NCBI RefSeq assembly: GCF_031583025.1
Contig: NZ_CP134062.1
Coordinates: 4,092,001 to 4,156,000 of the forward strand
Length of the DNA: 64,000 bases
From: Mycobacterium sp. Z3061
Lineage (GTDB): Bacteria > Actinomycetota > Actinomycetes > Mycobacteriales > Mycobacteriaceae
Direction of reading: 5' to 3'
This document shows, piece after piece, positions 1 to 8,260 of the stretch (position 1 is the stretch's first letter; the number at the start of each line of letters is the position of its first letter). A model generated the notes under the pieces. The model made no database searches and was not told the DNA's origin. It worked only from the letters and a program-made list of their open reading frames with translations. The translations under genes were made by a program, and so were the position numbers.

Positions 1-1427
1 AGGGTGGCTGCGGTGACGATGTCGGCCGTCGGAAGCAGGACCGCGTAGTCCGTGGAGATGATCGACGCGACCGTGTTGACGATGTTCGCCGGTGTTGGCG
101 CGATCGGGCCCGGCGTCGGCCCCAGCAGTGCGGGCAACAAGTCGGGCCACAGGGGCGTGAGTGGGGGTGGTGTCGCGGAGATGCTCCGTAGATCCGCCAG
201 GAAGTCATGCACGCCCTGCTGCGCGCCCACCACCAGGGCTTGGGCAACCTGACCAGGGCTCACCGGTGGGAACAGCCCGAACGGAGTGGGCACGTTGGCC
301 GGGGTCGTCGACCAACCGTAGGCGGGGTCGCCGTAGCCGAGATTGACGATGACCCGCAGGTCCGGTTGCAGCAGATCGGCCAGCGGATTGCCGAGGAACG
401 GGATGATGCGCAGCGGGTCCAGCAGCGGCAGATTGGGGGTCGGAATCATCTTGTACGTGGTCATGGTCGGGCCTTGCGTGCCCAGGGTGAGGGCGGTATC
501 GACCTGATCCTGGGTCAGGTGCGGGTAACCGAAATGCACCGCGCCGATCCCGAAGAAGGCGTTCAGGTCCGACACGAGATTGAGGGGGTAGCGGGGAAAG
601 TCGGCCAGCCCGTCGTATTCCCGGGTGTAGATGGTGGTGGTGTACACGTTGTCCGGGGTCGCTCCGACCATGCTCACGCCGACCGACGGCAGGCTCAACC
701 CCACGAAGCGCTGCAGCAGGCCGCCGTTGGGGTTCATCGGGTCGCCGATCAGCACGAAGTCCAGATCGGCAGGGCTCGGGGCGCCCGCGCCCAGCGCCGC
801 GAGCTGTCGCATCTCCAGCGAGGCGATCTCGGCGCTCTGGGAGTAGCCGAAGACGGTGACGTGCTTGCCGTCGCCGATCTGCTGCAGGATCGCGTTGTGC
901 AGGATGGCCACGCCCTGCTGCACCGACGCGTCGAACGTCAGGCTTCGCACCCCGGTCAGCGGGTACAGCTGCTCGGGTGTGAACACCACCCGGGGCACGG
1001 CGCCGTCCTGCCTGATAAAAAGCTTGCTGACGGCGTCGACGTAGCTGTTCGGCGGGTTCGGGTCGCCGGTGCCACCCATGATCAGCGACACCAGCGGCTT
1101 GGCCGGCCCCAGCAGCGGCGCGGCGGGGCCGGCCACCGCAGCGGCGTTGGCCGCCTCGGCGTCCAGATAGGCGCGTGCGCCGGCGGCCAGTACGGCCGCG
1201 AACACGTCGCCGAAGGCCGCCGCTCGCGCGAGGACCGCCTGCGCTTCCCGGGCATACGCACCGAACAGTTCCGCGGCGGCCGCCGACACCTCGTCCGCCG
1301 CCGCTGCCGCCAGGTCGACGGTAGGACCGGCCGCCAGCGCTCTGACCTCACTGATCGCCGTGCCGATTCCGGCCAGCTCAGCGGTCGCGGCTGTCATCAC
1401 CTGAGGTTGCGTGGTCAGCAGTGTCAT
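1..1427 (-). CDS. PE family protein with PE-PPE (serine hydrolase) domain, 3' end outside window
   Basis: The frame is open from an ATG at 1427 to the window edge, giving at least 475 residues. The N-terminus (about 1-110) is an alanine-rich helical PE domain, the type VII secretion targeting module. From about residue 115 the sequence matches the PE-PPE alpha/beta-hydrolase domain, including GGTGDPNPP and a nucleophile elbow GYSQS near residue 193. That GxSxS form is typical of PE-PPE esterases. A GAGGTG Shine-Dalgarno lies just upstream of the ATG. It is divergent from ptkA. Known family members are exported and some hydrolyse lipid esters; the substrate here is unknown. The C-terminus and third catalytic residue are not visible. 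Confidence 0.88.
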   Translation of the reverse strand, partial: MTLLTTQPQVMTAATAELAGIGTAISEVRALAAGPTVDLAAAAADEVSAAAAELFGAYAREAQAVLARAAAFGDVFAAVLAAGARAYLDAEAANAAAVAGPAAPLLGPAKPLVSLIMGGTGDPNPPNSYVDAVSKLFIRQDGAVPRVVFTPEQLYPLTGVRSLTFDASVQQGVAILHNAILQQIGDGKHVTVFGYSQSAEIASLEMRQLAALGAGAPSPADLDFVLIGDPMNPNGGLLQRFVGLSLPSVGVSMVGATPDNVYTTTIYTREYDGLADFPRYPLNLVSDLNAFFGIGAVHFGYPHLTQDQVDTALTLGTQGPTMTTYKMIPTPNLPLLDPLRIIPFLGNPLADLLQPDLRVIVNLGYGDPAYGWSTTPANVPTPFGLFPPVSPGQVAQALVVGAQQGVHDFLADLRSISATPPPLTPLWPDLLPALLGPTPGPIAPTPANIVNTVASIISTDYAVLLPTADIVTAAT

Positions 1428-1527
1428 TGCGGGGCACCTCCGAAGCCGGCCCCCGCGTCTTGAGACACCGATTGTGACAAACCGGTGCCCGCCATGTCCG
1501 AACTTCGCGATCAACGACAATGAACAC

Positions 1528-2196
1528 GTGACAGGCTCGATAAACGCCGCGAAGGCCGAACTGGTCATCTTCGATCTCGACGGCACGCTGACCGATTCGG
1601 CCGACGGCATCGTGGCGAGCTTCCGGCATGCGCTCACCCACATCGGTGCCCCGATTCCCGACGGCGATCTCGCCGCCCGCATCGTCGGCCCCCCGATGGA
1701 CGAGACGTTCCACGCCATGGAACTCGACGGGCGCGCCGACGAGGCGTTCACAGCTTTCCGGGCCGAGTACGGCAGCCGCGGCTGGGCGATGAACAGCCTG
1801 TTCGACGGCATCGCGCCGCTGCTGGCCGACCTGCAGGCCGCCGGGGTGCGCCTGGCGGTGGCGACTTCCAAGCTGGAGCCGACGGCCCGGCGCATCCTCG
1901 CCCACTTCGAGCTCGACCAGCACTTCGAGGTCATCGCCGGCGCCAGTCCCGACGGCACCCGCAAGTCCAAGACCGACGTCCTGGCGCACGCGCTGGCGCA
2001 GCTCCAGCCACTGCCCGAGCGTGTCCTGATGGTCGGCGACCGCAGTCACGACGTCCACGGCGCGGCCGCGCACGGCATCGACACGGTGGTGGTCGGCTGG
2101 GGTTACGGGCGGGGCGACTTCACCGAACCGATCACGTTGACCGGGGTGACCCACGTCGAAACGATCGACGAATTGCGGAGGGCGTTAGGTGTCTGA
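1528..2196 (+). CDS. ptkA: HAD-superfamily protein tyrosine kinase PtkA
   Basis: This is a HAD-fold protein with motif I DLDGT (D16, D18 from the GTG at 1528), motif II TSK and motif IV GDRSHD near residue 171. It closely resembles M. tuberculosis PtkA (Rv2232), which autophosphorylates on tyrosine and phosphorylates the adjacent phosphatase PtpA. The stop overlaps the ptpA start by 8 bp, so the two are translationally coupled. The start is uncertain: in-frame GTGs also exist at 1474 and 1411, and the tuberculosis protein has a longer disordered N-terminus. The 1411 start would run into the divergent PE gene. No good Shine-Dalgarno precedes any candidate. Confidence 0.88.
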   Translation: MTGSINAAKAELVIFDLDGTLTDSADGIVASFRHALTHIGAPIPDGDLAARIVGPPMDETFHAMELDGRADEAFTAFRAEYGSRGWAMNSLFDGIAPLLADLQAAGVRLAVATSKLEPTARRILAHFELDQHFEVIAGASPDGTRKSKTDVLAHALAQLQPLPERVLMVGDRSHDVHGAAAHGIDTVVVGWGYGRGDFTEPITLTGVTHVETIDELRRALGV

Positions 2197-2683
2197 TCCA
2201 CGGCTGCACGTGACGTTCGTGTGCTCCGGCAACATCTGCCGTTCGCCGATGGCCGAGAAGATGTTCGCCCATCAGATCTCCGAACGCGGTCTCGGCGACC
2301 TCGTGCGCGTCACCAGCGCCGGCACCGGCAGCTGGCATGCCGGTGAGGGAGCCGACGTGCGGGCCAAGCGGGTGCTGCGCGACCACGGCTACCCCACCGC
2401 CCACCGCGCGGCTCAGGTGAACGACGACCACCTTGCCGCGGACCTGGTCATCGCCCTGGGGCGCAATCATCAGCGCTTGCTCCGGCAGCTCGGGGTCGAG
2501 GACGACCGGTTGCGGATGCTGCGCTCGTTCGACCCCCGCTCGGGCGCCCACACCCCCGACGTCGAGGACCCCTATTACGGGGACCACAGCGATTTCGAGA
2601 CGGCGTTCGTCGTGATCGAGGCCGCGCTGCCGGGTCTGCACGACTGGGTCGACGAGAGACTCGCGCAGAACGGGTACGGCTGA
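2189..2683 (+). CDS. ptpA: Low-molecular-weight protein tyrosine phosphatase PtpA
   Basis: A 164-residue LMW-PTP. The P-loop CSGNICRS carries the nucleophile Cys12 and Arg18, and the general-acid loop DPYYG carries Asp127. These correspond to Cys11, Arg17 and Asp126 of M. tuberculosis PtpA (Rv2234). In pathogenic mycobacteria PtpA is secreted into the macrophage and blocks phagosome acidification; its role in this organism is inferred only. The GTG start lies inside the end of ptkA behind a GGAGGG sequence, and the TGA stop overlaps the ATG of the following SURF1 gene by one base. The three genes therefore form one operon. Confidence 0.95.
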   Translation: MSDPRLHVTFVCSGNICRSPMAEKMFAHQISERGLGDLVRVTSAGTGSWHAGEGADVRAKRVLRDHGYPTAHRAAQVNDDHLAADLVIALGRNHQRLLRQLGVEDDRLRMLRSFDPRSGAHTPDVEDPYYGDHSDFETAFVVIEAALPGLHDWVDERLAQNGYG

Positions 2684-3513
2684 TGGCCAGGCGTTTGCGG
2701 TTCCTGCTGCGGCCGGGCTGGGTGGCGCTGATTCTGGTGTGCGTCGCGTTCACCTACCTGTGTTTCACCGTGCTCGCACCGTGGCAGCTGGGTAAGAACA
2801 CCAGGACCTCGCGGGAGAACCAGCAGATCGCCGACTCCCTGAACACGCCGCCCGTTGCTCTGAAAACCCTTCTGCCTCAGCAGGATTCGTCCGCGCCCGG
2901 CGCCCAGTGGCGGCAGGTGACCGCCACCGGGCACTACCTGCCGGAGGTCCGGGTGCTGGCCCGGCTGCGGGTGGTGGACGGCGAGCAGGCGTTCGAGGTG
3001 CTGATGCCGTTCGCCGTCGACGACGGGCCGACCGTGCTGGTCGACCGCGGCTTCGTGCGGCCCGAGCAGGGTTCGCACGTGCCGCCGATCCCGGCGCCGC
3101 CCACGCAGCCGGTGACCATCACCGCGCGGCTGCGCGACTCGGAGCCGGTGGTGCAGGGCAAGGACCCGTTCACCCGGGACGGCTATCAGCAGGTGTATTC
3201 GGTGAGCACCGGCCAGGTCGCGGCCCTCATCGGCGTGCCGCTGGCGGGGTCATATCTGCAGCTGGTCGAGAACCAGCCGGGTGGTCTCGGCGTCATCGGG
3301 GTGCCGCACCTGGACGCCGGACCGTATCTCTCCTACGGCATCCAGTGGGTGCTGTTCGGCGTGCTGGCGCCGATCGCGCTGGGCTATTTCGTGTATTCCG
3401 AGGTGCGTGCGCGGCGCCGGGACAAGCAGGGCCCACAGGCGCCTGCCGAGCAGAAACCGCCCACGATGACCGTCGAGGACAAGCTCGCCGACCGATACGG
3501 CCGCCGTCGTTAG
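2683..3513 (+). CDS. SURF1 family cytochrome oxidase biogenesis protein
   Basis: A 276-residue SURF1/Shy1 family protein, orthologous to Rv2235. It has the family architecture: a transmembrane helix at about 13-32 followed by PWQLG, a periplasmic domain with the RGF/RPEQ motif, and a second helix at about 216-238 before a charged cytoplasmic tail. SURF1 proteins assist heme insertion and assembly of aa3-type cytochrome c oxidase. The ATG overlaps the ptpA stop by one base, so it is the third gene of the ptkA-ptpA operon. Its 3' end overlaps the convergent cobD by 4 bp. Confidence 0.9.
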   Translation: MARRLRFLLRPGWVALILVCVAFTYLCFTVLAPWQLGKNTRTSRENQQIADSLNTPPVALKTLLPQQDSSAPGAQWRQVTATGHYLPEVRVLARLRVVDGEQAFEVLMPFAVDDGPTVLVDRGFVRPEQGSHVPPIPAPPTQPVTITARLRDSEPVVQGKDPFTRDGYQQVYSVSTGQVAALIGVPLAGSYLQLVENQPGGLGVIGVPHLDAGPYLSYGIQWVLFGVLAPIALGYFVYSEVRARRRDKQGPQAPAEQKPPTMTVEDKLADRYGRRR

Positions 3514-4502
3514 AGCCTGGTCGCCGAGCGTGATCTGAGGGCGGGAAAATCGCGAAATCCCCGCCCTGAGAACATGTTCGGTGCGACGCAAGCCAGCGCG
3601 GCCAGTGTGACGGCGGCCGCCTGCACCGTCCGCGACAGCCGCACCGCGCGGCGCAGGTCGCCCACGGTGGGCGTCCGGCCGTCGCCCAGCGTCGGCCGGA
3701 TCTGCAGTTCGTGGCGGTATTGGGTGGGACCGCCGAGCTGTACCCCGAGCGCTCCCGCGAAGGCGGCCTCGACGACGCCGGCGTTGGGACTGGGATGCCG
3801 GCTCGCGTCGCGTCGCCATGCCCGCACCGCACCGCCGGGTGAGCCCCCGACCAGCGGGGCGCACCCCACCACCAGCCCGGCAGTCACCCGCGCGCCGACG
3901 TAGTTCGCCAGATCGTCCAATCGTGCTGCGGCCCAACCGAATCGGAGGTAGCGCGGGGACCGGTAGCCGACCATGGCGTCCAAGGTGTTGATCGCCCGGT
4001 ACGCCAACACCGCGGGCGCGCCGCCCGCCGCGGCCCACAGCAGGGGCGCCACCTGCGCGTCGGAGGTGTTCTCGGCGACCGACTCCAGCGCCGCGCGCGT
4101 CAGGCCCGCCTCATCCAGGGCGGCCGGATCGCGCCCGCACAATGACGGCAGCAGGGCTCGGGCACCGTCGACGTCGCCGTCGTCCAGCAGCGAGGCCATG
4201 CGACTACCGGTACGGGCCAGCGAGGTTCCACCCAGCGACACCCAGGTCGCCAGCGCAGTGGCCGGGACCGGGCCGGCGCGATGTTGCAGCGCCGCACCGA
4301 GCCATCCGGCCCCGCCTACCAGCAGGCTGACGTGCAGCGCTCCGGCGGCTTTGCTGTCTCGATAGCTGACCCGTTCCACCTCGGCCGCCGCCCTGCCGAA
4401 CAGGGCAACGGGGTGGCCTCGGGCCGGGTCGGCGAACGTGAGGTCGGCCAGATAACCGGCGACAACGCCGAGAAAACGGGCCTGCCCCGCCGTCGAGAAC
4501 AC
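3510..4502 (-). CDS. cobD: Adenosylcobinamide-phosphate synthase CobD/CbiB
   Basis: A 330-residue integral membrane protein of the CobD/CbiB family, orthologous to Rv2236c. It attaches the aminopropanol linker to adenosylcobyric acid in late B12 synthesis. Family signatures are FADPARGHP near the N-terminus, AENTSDAQ, RAINTLDAMVGYRSPRY and HPSPNAGVVEAAFAG. The start is a GTG at 4502. The gene is convergent with, and overlaps by 4 bp, the SURF1 gene. No other cobalamin gene lies in the window. Confidence 0.93.
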   Translation of the reverse strand: MFSTAGQARFLGVVAGYLADLTFADPARGHPVALFGRAAAEVERVSYRDSKAAGALHVSLLVGGAGWLGAALQHRAGPVPATALATWVSLGGTSLARTGSRMASLLDDGDVDGARALLPSLCGRDPAALDEAGLTRAALESVAENTSDAQVAPLLWAAAGGAPAVLAYRAINTLDAMVGYRSPRYLRFGWAAARLDDLANYVGARVTAGLVVGCAPLVGGSPGGAVRAWRRDASRHPSPNAGVVEAAFAGALGVQLGGPTQYRHELQIRPTLGDGRTPTVGDLRRAVRLSRTVQAAAVTLAALACVAPNMFSGRGFRDFPALRSRSATRL

Positions 4503-4536
4503 CCGGGCAGCGTCTCACACCGGCAGTGGCCGGCGG

Positions 4537-4710
4537 CTAGATCACCACCACGACGACGAGCAACGTGATCAGGACGATGAACTGTGCCGCCAGCATCCAC
4601 CACATCTCGGGGACGTAGCGGTAGGCGGCCTGCGAGCGCCCGATCTGGAACAGATTGGTCAACTTGGCCGCACTGACATCGGGCTCGCCGACTGACGGTT
4701 CGATCGACAT
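4537..4710 (-). CDS. Small single-pass membrane protein
   Basis: A 57-residue protein from the ATG at 4708-4710. A hydrophilic N-terminal 30 residues is followed by a hydrophobic C-terminal helix that ends in a run of valines and an isoleucine at the stop. An upstream in-frame ATG at 4749 would add 13 residues; neither start has a clear ribosome site. The gene sits 35 bp upstream of cobD on the same strand and may be co-transcribed with it. I recognise no family. The tail-anchored layout and position favour a real gene over chance. Confidence 0.5.
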   Translation of the reverse strand: MSIEPSVGEPDVSAAKLTNLFQIGRSQAAYRYVPEMWWMLAAQFIVLITLLVVVVVI

Positions 4711-4808
4711 GTGTGCAAGATGCCCGTTTCTAGCCGGTCTAACCTTCATCCGCGGTGAAGTCGGTCACATGTGATGTGGTCTACTCGGACCATGACACGA
4801 GAACCGCA

Positions 4809-5624
4809 ATGAAGCGGCCGGTCACCAGGGTTGCCGACCTGCTGAACCCGGCGGCATTGTTACTGCCTGCGGCGAACGTGATCATGCAGCTGTCGTTGCC
4901 GGGGGTCGGCTACGGCGTGCTGGAGAGCCCGGTGGACAGCGGCAACGTCTACAAGCATCCCTTCAAGCGGGCCCGCACCACCGGCACCTACCTGGCGGTG
5001 GCGACCATCGGCACGGACGCCGACCGCAAACTGATCCGAAAGGCGGTCGACGTCGCGCACCGTCAGGTCCGCTCGACGCCGTCGAGTCCGGTGGCCTACC
5101 GCGCCTTCGATCCCGCGCTGCAGCTGTGGGTCGCCGGCTGCCTGTACCGCTACTACGTCGAGCAGCACGAGTTTCTGCACGGGCCGCTCGAGGATGCGGC
5201 GGCCGACGCCGTCTATCAGGACGCCAAACGACTGGGCACCACCCTGCAGGTGCCCGAGCGGATGTGGCCGTCCGACCGCGTCGCCTTCGACGAGTACTGG
5301 AAGCGATCCCTGGACGAACTGCGGATCGACCCGCCGGTGCGGGAGCACCTGCGCGGGGTGGCCTCGATGGCGTTCCTGCCCTGGCCCCTGCGCGTGCTGG
5401 CCGGCCCGTTCAACCTGTTCGCGACGACGGGGTTTCTGGCGCCGGAATTCCGCGCGATGATGCGGCTGGACTGGTCGGAATCCCAGCAGGCCCGGTTCGA
5501 GTTGCTGCTTTCGGCGCTGCGGGTGGCCGACCGGCTGATACCGCACCGGACCTGGATCCTGATCTATCGGATTTATCTGTGGGACATGAGGTTTCGCGCG
5601 CGCCGCGGCTGGCGGGTGGTTTAG
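4809..5624 (+). CDS. MpaB/DUF2236 family oxygenase-like protein
   Basis: A 271-residue protein of the oxygenase-MpaB/latex-clearing-protein fold (DUF2236), orthologous to Rv2237. Typical features are [12 protein letters not shown] and the helix [18 protein letters not shown], where family members place conserved His/Tyr residues near a heme or metal site, followed by [13 protein letters not shown]. The biochemical role is not established for this subfamily. I chose the ATG at 4809 because the family sequence begins there; an in-frame GTG at 4755 lies only 5 bp from the divergent gene. In M. tuberculosis this gene lies close to ahpE; here 17 kb separates them. Confidence 0.82.
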   Translation: MKRPVTRVADLLNPAALLLPAANVIMQLSLPGVGYGVLESPVDSGNVYKHPFKRARTTGTYLAVATIGTDADRKLIRKAVDVAHRQVRSTPSSPVAYRAFDPALQLWVAGCLYRYYVEQHEFLHGPLEDAAADAVYQDAKRLGTTLQVPERMWPSDRVAFDEYWKRSLDELRIDPPVREHLRGVASMAFLPWPLRVLAGPFNLFATTGFLAPEFRAMMRLDWSESQQARFELLLSALRVADRLIPHRTWILIYRIYLWDMRFRARRGWRVV

Positions 5625-5688
5625 CGGGAACTCCACGACATTTCACCGGCGTGTCCCGTCGTCCAAGTCACAGTCGGCGGCAACCGCG

Positions 5689-6813
5689 TCAGCGCACCGT
5701 CGCGAAGAACTTCCGCACGTCTGCCACGAACAGCTCCGGTTGCTCGAACGCCGCGAAATGCCCGCCACGCGGCATGGTCGTCCAATGGGTGATGTTGAAG
5801 TTCGGCTCGCACCAGCGTCGCGGCGCCCGCAGGATCTCCTTCGGGAAAGACGCGACGCCCGTGGGCAACTCGACCCGGGTGGTGTCGCCCCACTTCTTGA
5901 AACTCTCCCAGTACAGCCGCGCTGAGGATGCCGCGGTTTCGGTCACCCAGTACATCATCACGTTGTCCAGCAACTCGTCTCGCGTGAGCACGTTCTCCGG
6001 GTGGCCGTCACAGTCCATCCAGGCCTGAAACTTCTCGACGATCCAGGCGAGTTGACCCACCGGGGAATCGACCAGCCCGTAGCCCACCGTCTGCGGCCGG
6101 GTGGACTGCTGCTTGGAGTATCCGGTTCCGTTCTTGCGGTGCTCGGCCAGCGCCGCCAGGGCCGACTGCTCCTCGGCGGTGGGATCGGCCATGGTCTCCG
6201 CGGTGGGCATGCCCAGCGGCATGTTGAGGTGGATCGCCACGCAGTTGCCCTCATTGCGGCCGATCTGGCTGGTGACGGCCGCGCCCCAGTCACCGCCCTG
6301 GGCGCCGTAGCGCTCGTATCCGAGGCGGGTCATCAGCTCTTCCCACACCAGCGCGATCTTCTCCACACCCCATCCGGTGCGGCCGGGTTTGCCGGAGAAT
6401 CCGTAGCCCGGCAGCGAAGGGCACACCACGTGGAAGGCGTCCTGCGCCCGGCCGCCATGCGCGGTGGGGTTGGTCAGCGGCTCGATGACCTTGTGGAACT
6501 CCACGATCGACCCGGGCCAGCCATGGGTGATCAGCAGCGGGAAGGCGTCGTCGTGCGGGGAGCGCTGATGAATGAAGTGGATGTCCAGGCCGTCGAACTG
6601 GTCCGTGAAGTGGTCGAAGCGGTTCAACGCCGCCTCGCGGGCCCGCCAGTCGTAGTCGTCGGCCCAGTAGGCGGCCAGATCGCGGGTGTAGCGCAACGGG
6701 ATGCCCTGGCTCCAGTCGTCCACGCACTCGGCTTCCGGCCACCGGGTGCGCACCAGGCGCGCGCGCAGATCGTCGAGTACGTCGTCGGGAACGTCGATCC
6801 GAAACGGCTTCAC
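5689..6813 (-). CDS. Epoxide hydrolase (EHN-domain, microsomal-like)
   Basis: A 374-residue alpha/beta-hydrolase with the N-terminal EHN domain (about 1-105) that marks microsomal-type epoxide hydrolases. The oxyanion motif HGWPGS is at 97-102, the nucleophile motif GGDWG gives Asp175, and the likely catalytic His352 is in RGGHFA. These enzymes open epoxides through an Asp-ester intermediate. The substrate is unknown. It lies 10 bp downstream of a small protein gene on the same strand. No close counterpart occurs at this point in M. tuberculosis. Confidence 0.88.
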   Translation of the reverse strand: MKPFRIDVPDDVLDDLRARLVRTRWPEAECVDDWSQGIPLRYTRDLAAYWADDYDWRAREAALNRFDHFTDQFDGLDIHFIHQRSPHDDAFPLLITHGWPGSIVEFHKVIEPLTNPTAHGGRAQDAFHVVCPSLPGYGFSGKPGRTGWGVEKIALVWEELMTRLGYERYGAQGGDWGAAVTSQIGRNEGNCVAIHLNMPLGMPTAETMADPTAEEQSALAALAEHRKNGTGYSKQQSTRPQTVGYGLVDSPVGQLAWIVEKFQAWMDCDGHPENVLTRDELLDNVMMYWVTETAASSARLYWESFKKWGDTTRVELPTGVASFPKEILRAPRRWCEPNFNITHWTTMPRGGHFAAFEQPELFVADVRKFFATVR

Positions 6814-6823
6814 CCGCTCGACC

Positions 6824-7018
6824 CTACTTCTGCGTCGCGTCCTTGATCAGCGTGCTGATCTGCTCGAGCAGTTCACGCATGTCGGCGCGCATGGCATCCA
6901 CCGCGGCATACAGGTCGGCCTTGGTGGCCGGCTGCTGGTCCGACGACAACGGCCGCACCGGCGGCCCCGATGTCTTCCGTGCTGCGCTGTCGCTCTGAGA
7001 ACCAGGTAGGTCACCCAC
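6824..7018 (-). CDS. Small protein with C-terminal helical segment, probably co-transcribed with epoxide hydrolase
   Basis: A 64-residue reading frame from a GTG at 7018. The first half is polar and Pro/Ser-rich. The second half (about 33-64) is an amphipathic helix with regular Leu/Met/Ile spacing, suggesting a coiled coil or oligomerisation segment. It ends 10 bp before the epoxide hydrolase start. No ribosome site is visible and I recognise no family, so the call rests on codon structure, helix pattern and spacing. Confidence 0.42.
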   Translation of the reverse strand: MGDLPGSQSDSAARKTSGPPVRPLSSDQQPATKADLYAAVDAMRADMRELLEQISTLIKDATQK

Positions 7019-7077
7019 GGTGTCGAGCGTGCCATACCACGCTGAACACGTCCAAAAGGGGCGCTGCTAGCCGCGGG

Positions 7078-7713
7078 TCACTGGCCCAGGCGCAGCTGCT
7101 CTCGAAGCTCCGCGTTCTCGGCCTGCAGCGCTGACAGTTGTTGGCGCAACGAGGCCAGATGCGGTTCGAGTTCGGCGGCGGTGAAGCGCGGGGTGATGTG
7201 CTGGTGACAGTTCCAGTCGTAGGCCTCGACGTCGACGACGACGGCGCGCTCGACGACCGCGTCGTAACTGCCTTCGGCGAGATCGGCCATCAGGGCGGGG
7301 TCGTCGGCGGCGGCGACGACACGGGCCCGGCCGAAGATTTTCAGGCGCCGCTTGTGCGCGTAATCCAGTGCGATGATCGCGACCCTGTTGTCGCCGGCGA
7401 GATTGCCGGTGCTGATGTATTGCAGGTTGCCGCGAAAGTCCGCCCAGCCGATGGTGTGGTCGTCGATGACGCGAAGGAAGCCGGGGGGCCCGCCGCGGTA
7501 CTGGACGTACGGCCAGCCCGTGGCTCCGACGCTGGCCAGAAAAAAGTTGTCGCGTTCCGCGAGATACTCCCGCTCGTCATCGGTCAGCGGGTCGGGGCCT
7601 GAAACAGCCTTGGCCTGAACACGTTTGCGGTCGTAGAAGGCGTAGCTGCCGTACTGATGCTGGACAGCTCTAACGTCATCGGTGAACGCGATCAGGCCGT
7701 AGTGTTTGCTCAT
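7078..7713 (-). CDS. Pyridoxamine 5'-phosphate oxidase-fold flavin-binding protein
   Basis: A 211-residue protein with a split-barrel FMN/F420-binding fold. Typical elements are FFLASVGATGWPYVQYRGGPPGF (cited here as residues about 58-80) and the core around RRLKIFGRARVV. The last 30 residues form a Leu/Glu-rich coiled coil that probably mediates dimerisation. Family members reduce or sequester flavin substrates; the reaction here is unknown. It starts at an ATG at 7713 and is divergent from the feo operon. Confidence 0.78.
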   Translation of the reverse strand: MSKHYGLIAFTDDVRAVQHQYGSYAFYDRKRVQAKAVSGPDPLTDDEREYLAERDNFFLASVGATGWPYVQYRGGPPGFLRVIDDHTIGWADFRGNLQYISTGNLAGDNRVAIIALDYAHKRRLKIFGRARVVAAADDPALMADLAEGSYDAVVERAVVVDVEAYDWNCHQHITPRFTAAELEPHLASLRQQLSALQAENAELREQLRLGQ

Positions 7714-7886
7714 CGTGCACCCGCCTATTCAGTGTGGCCTCGGGAGGACGTTGGTTCACGCGGCCGGGGGCCCACAACAACCCGCGCGGGGCATCGGTAA
7801 TGCTAACCGCGACGAGGGGGGTTGGCACGTCGGCCTGCTTCCGGACTTGAGCCGAGCGCCCGTCCGGCGGCCCTGCCACCGTTGCC

Positions 7887-7905
7887 CTTGGTGAGGCTGA
7901 CCTAA
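7887..7905 (+). promoter_or_regulatory. Putative IdeR (iron box) operator of the feo operon
   Basis: The 19-bp segment CTTGGTGAGGCTGACCTAA matches the mycobacterial iron box TTAGGTTAGGCTAACCTAA at 15 of 19 positions, including the AGGCT core and the CCTAA half-site. It lies 62 bp upstream of the feoA ATG and overlaps a possible -35 (TTGGTG, 7889-7894), 16 bp ahead of GATACT (7911-7916). Iron-loaded IdeR at this site would repress ferrous iron uptake. The match is by eye. Confidence 0.6.
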
Positions 7906-7910
7906 CTCCG

Positions 7911-7926
7911 GATACTCTTGGGTATC
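7911..7926. promoter_or_regulatory. Small inverted repeat GATAC-N6-GTATC at the feo promoter
   Basis: GATAC (7911-7915) and GTATC (7922-7926) form a perfect 5-bp dyad just after the iron box and across the presumed -10 region. It may be a second regulator site or simply part of the promoter. Confidence 0.3.
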
Positions 7927-7966
7927 ACCCACGTGCGGGCGTGGCCGCGATGCGGAGGTACCAACG

Positions 7967-8260
7967 ATGCCCAACAGCCGGTTGGAACGATCAGCGCCGA
8001 AGTCCCGGCCTGGTCAGGACGGCCGGTCGACGCTGGCCGACCTGGCTCCGGGCACTGGCGCAGAGATCGTCGCGTTCGCTCCGGCCATCTCGGCAGACGT
8101 GGCAAACCGATTGCGCCACTTGGGTTTCCGTCCCGGCATCCAGGTCACCAAACTACGCACCGCCCCACTGGGCGACCCTTCGGTGTACCGCCTGCTGGGC
8201 TACGACACCTGCCTGCGGAGGAGCGAAGCCGCCCAGATCGAGATCGCCGACCAGCCATGA
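7967..8260 (+). CDS. feoA: FeoA SH3-like ferrous iron transport protein
   Basis: A 97-residue FeoA with the SH3-like fold: the ADLAPGTGAEI strand, DVANRLRHLGFRPG and the C-terminal YDTCLRRSEAAQIEI. FeoA is a small cytosolic partner that modulates the GTPase permease FeoB. The ATG follows a good GGAGG at 7951-7955. The stop overlaps the feoB ATG (ATGA). About 25 extra N-terminal residues precede the domain. Regulation by iron is suggested by the box at 7887. Confidence 0.9.
   Translation: MPNSRLERSAPKSRPGQDGRSTLADLAPGTGAEIVAFAPAISADVANRLRHLGFRPGIQVTKLRTAPLGDPSVYRLLGYDTCLRRSEAAQIEIADQP

Noticed and set aside
207-1463. 418-codon plus-strand frame
   Set aside because: It is antisense to the PE-PPE gene, Arg/His-rich and without ribosome site or motif; the minus strand shows clear domain structure.
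7918-8256. In-frame extension of feoB upstream
   Set aside because: It covers feoA entirely; the ATG at 8257 begins the normal G domain and overlaps the feoA stop.
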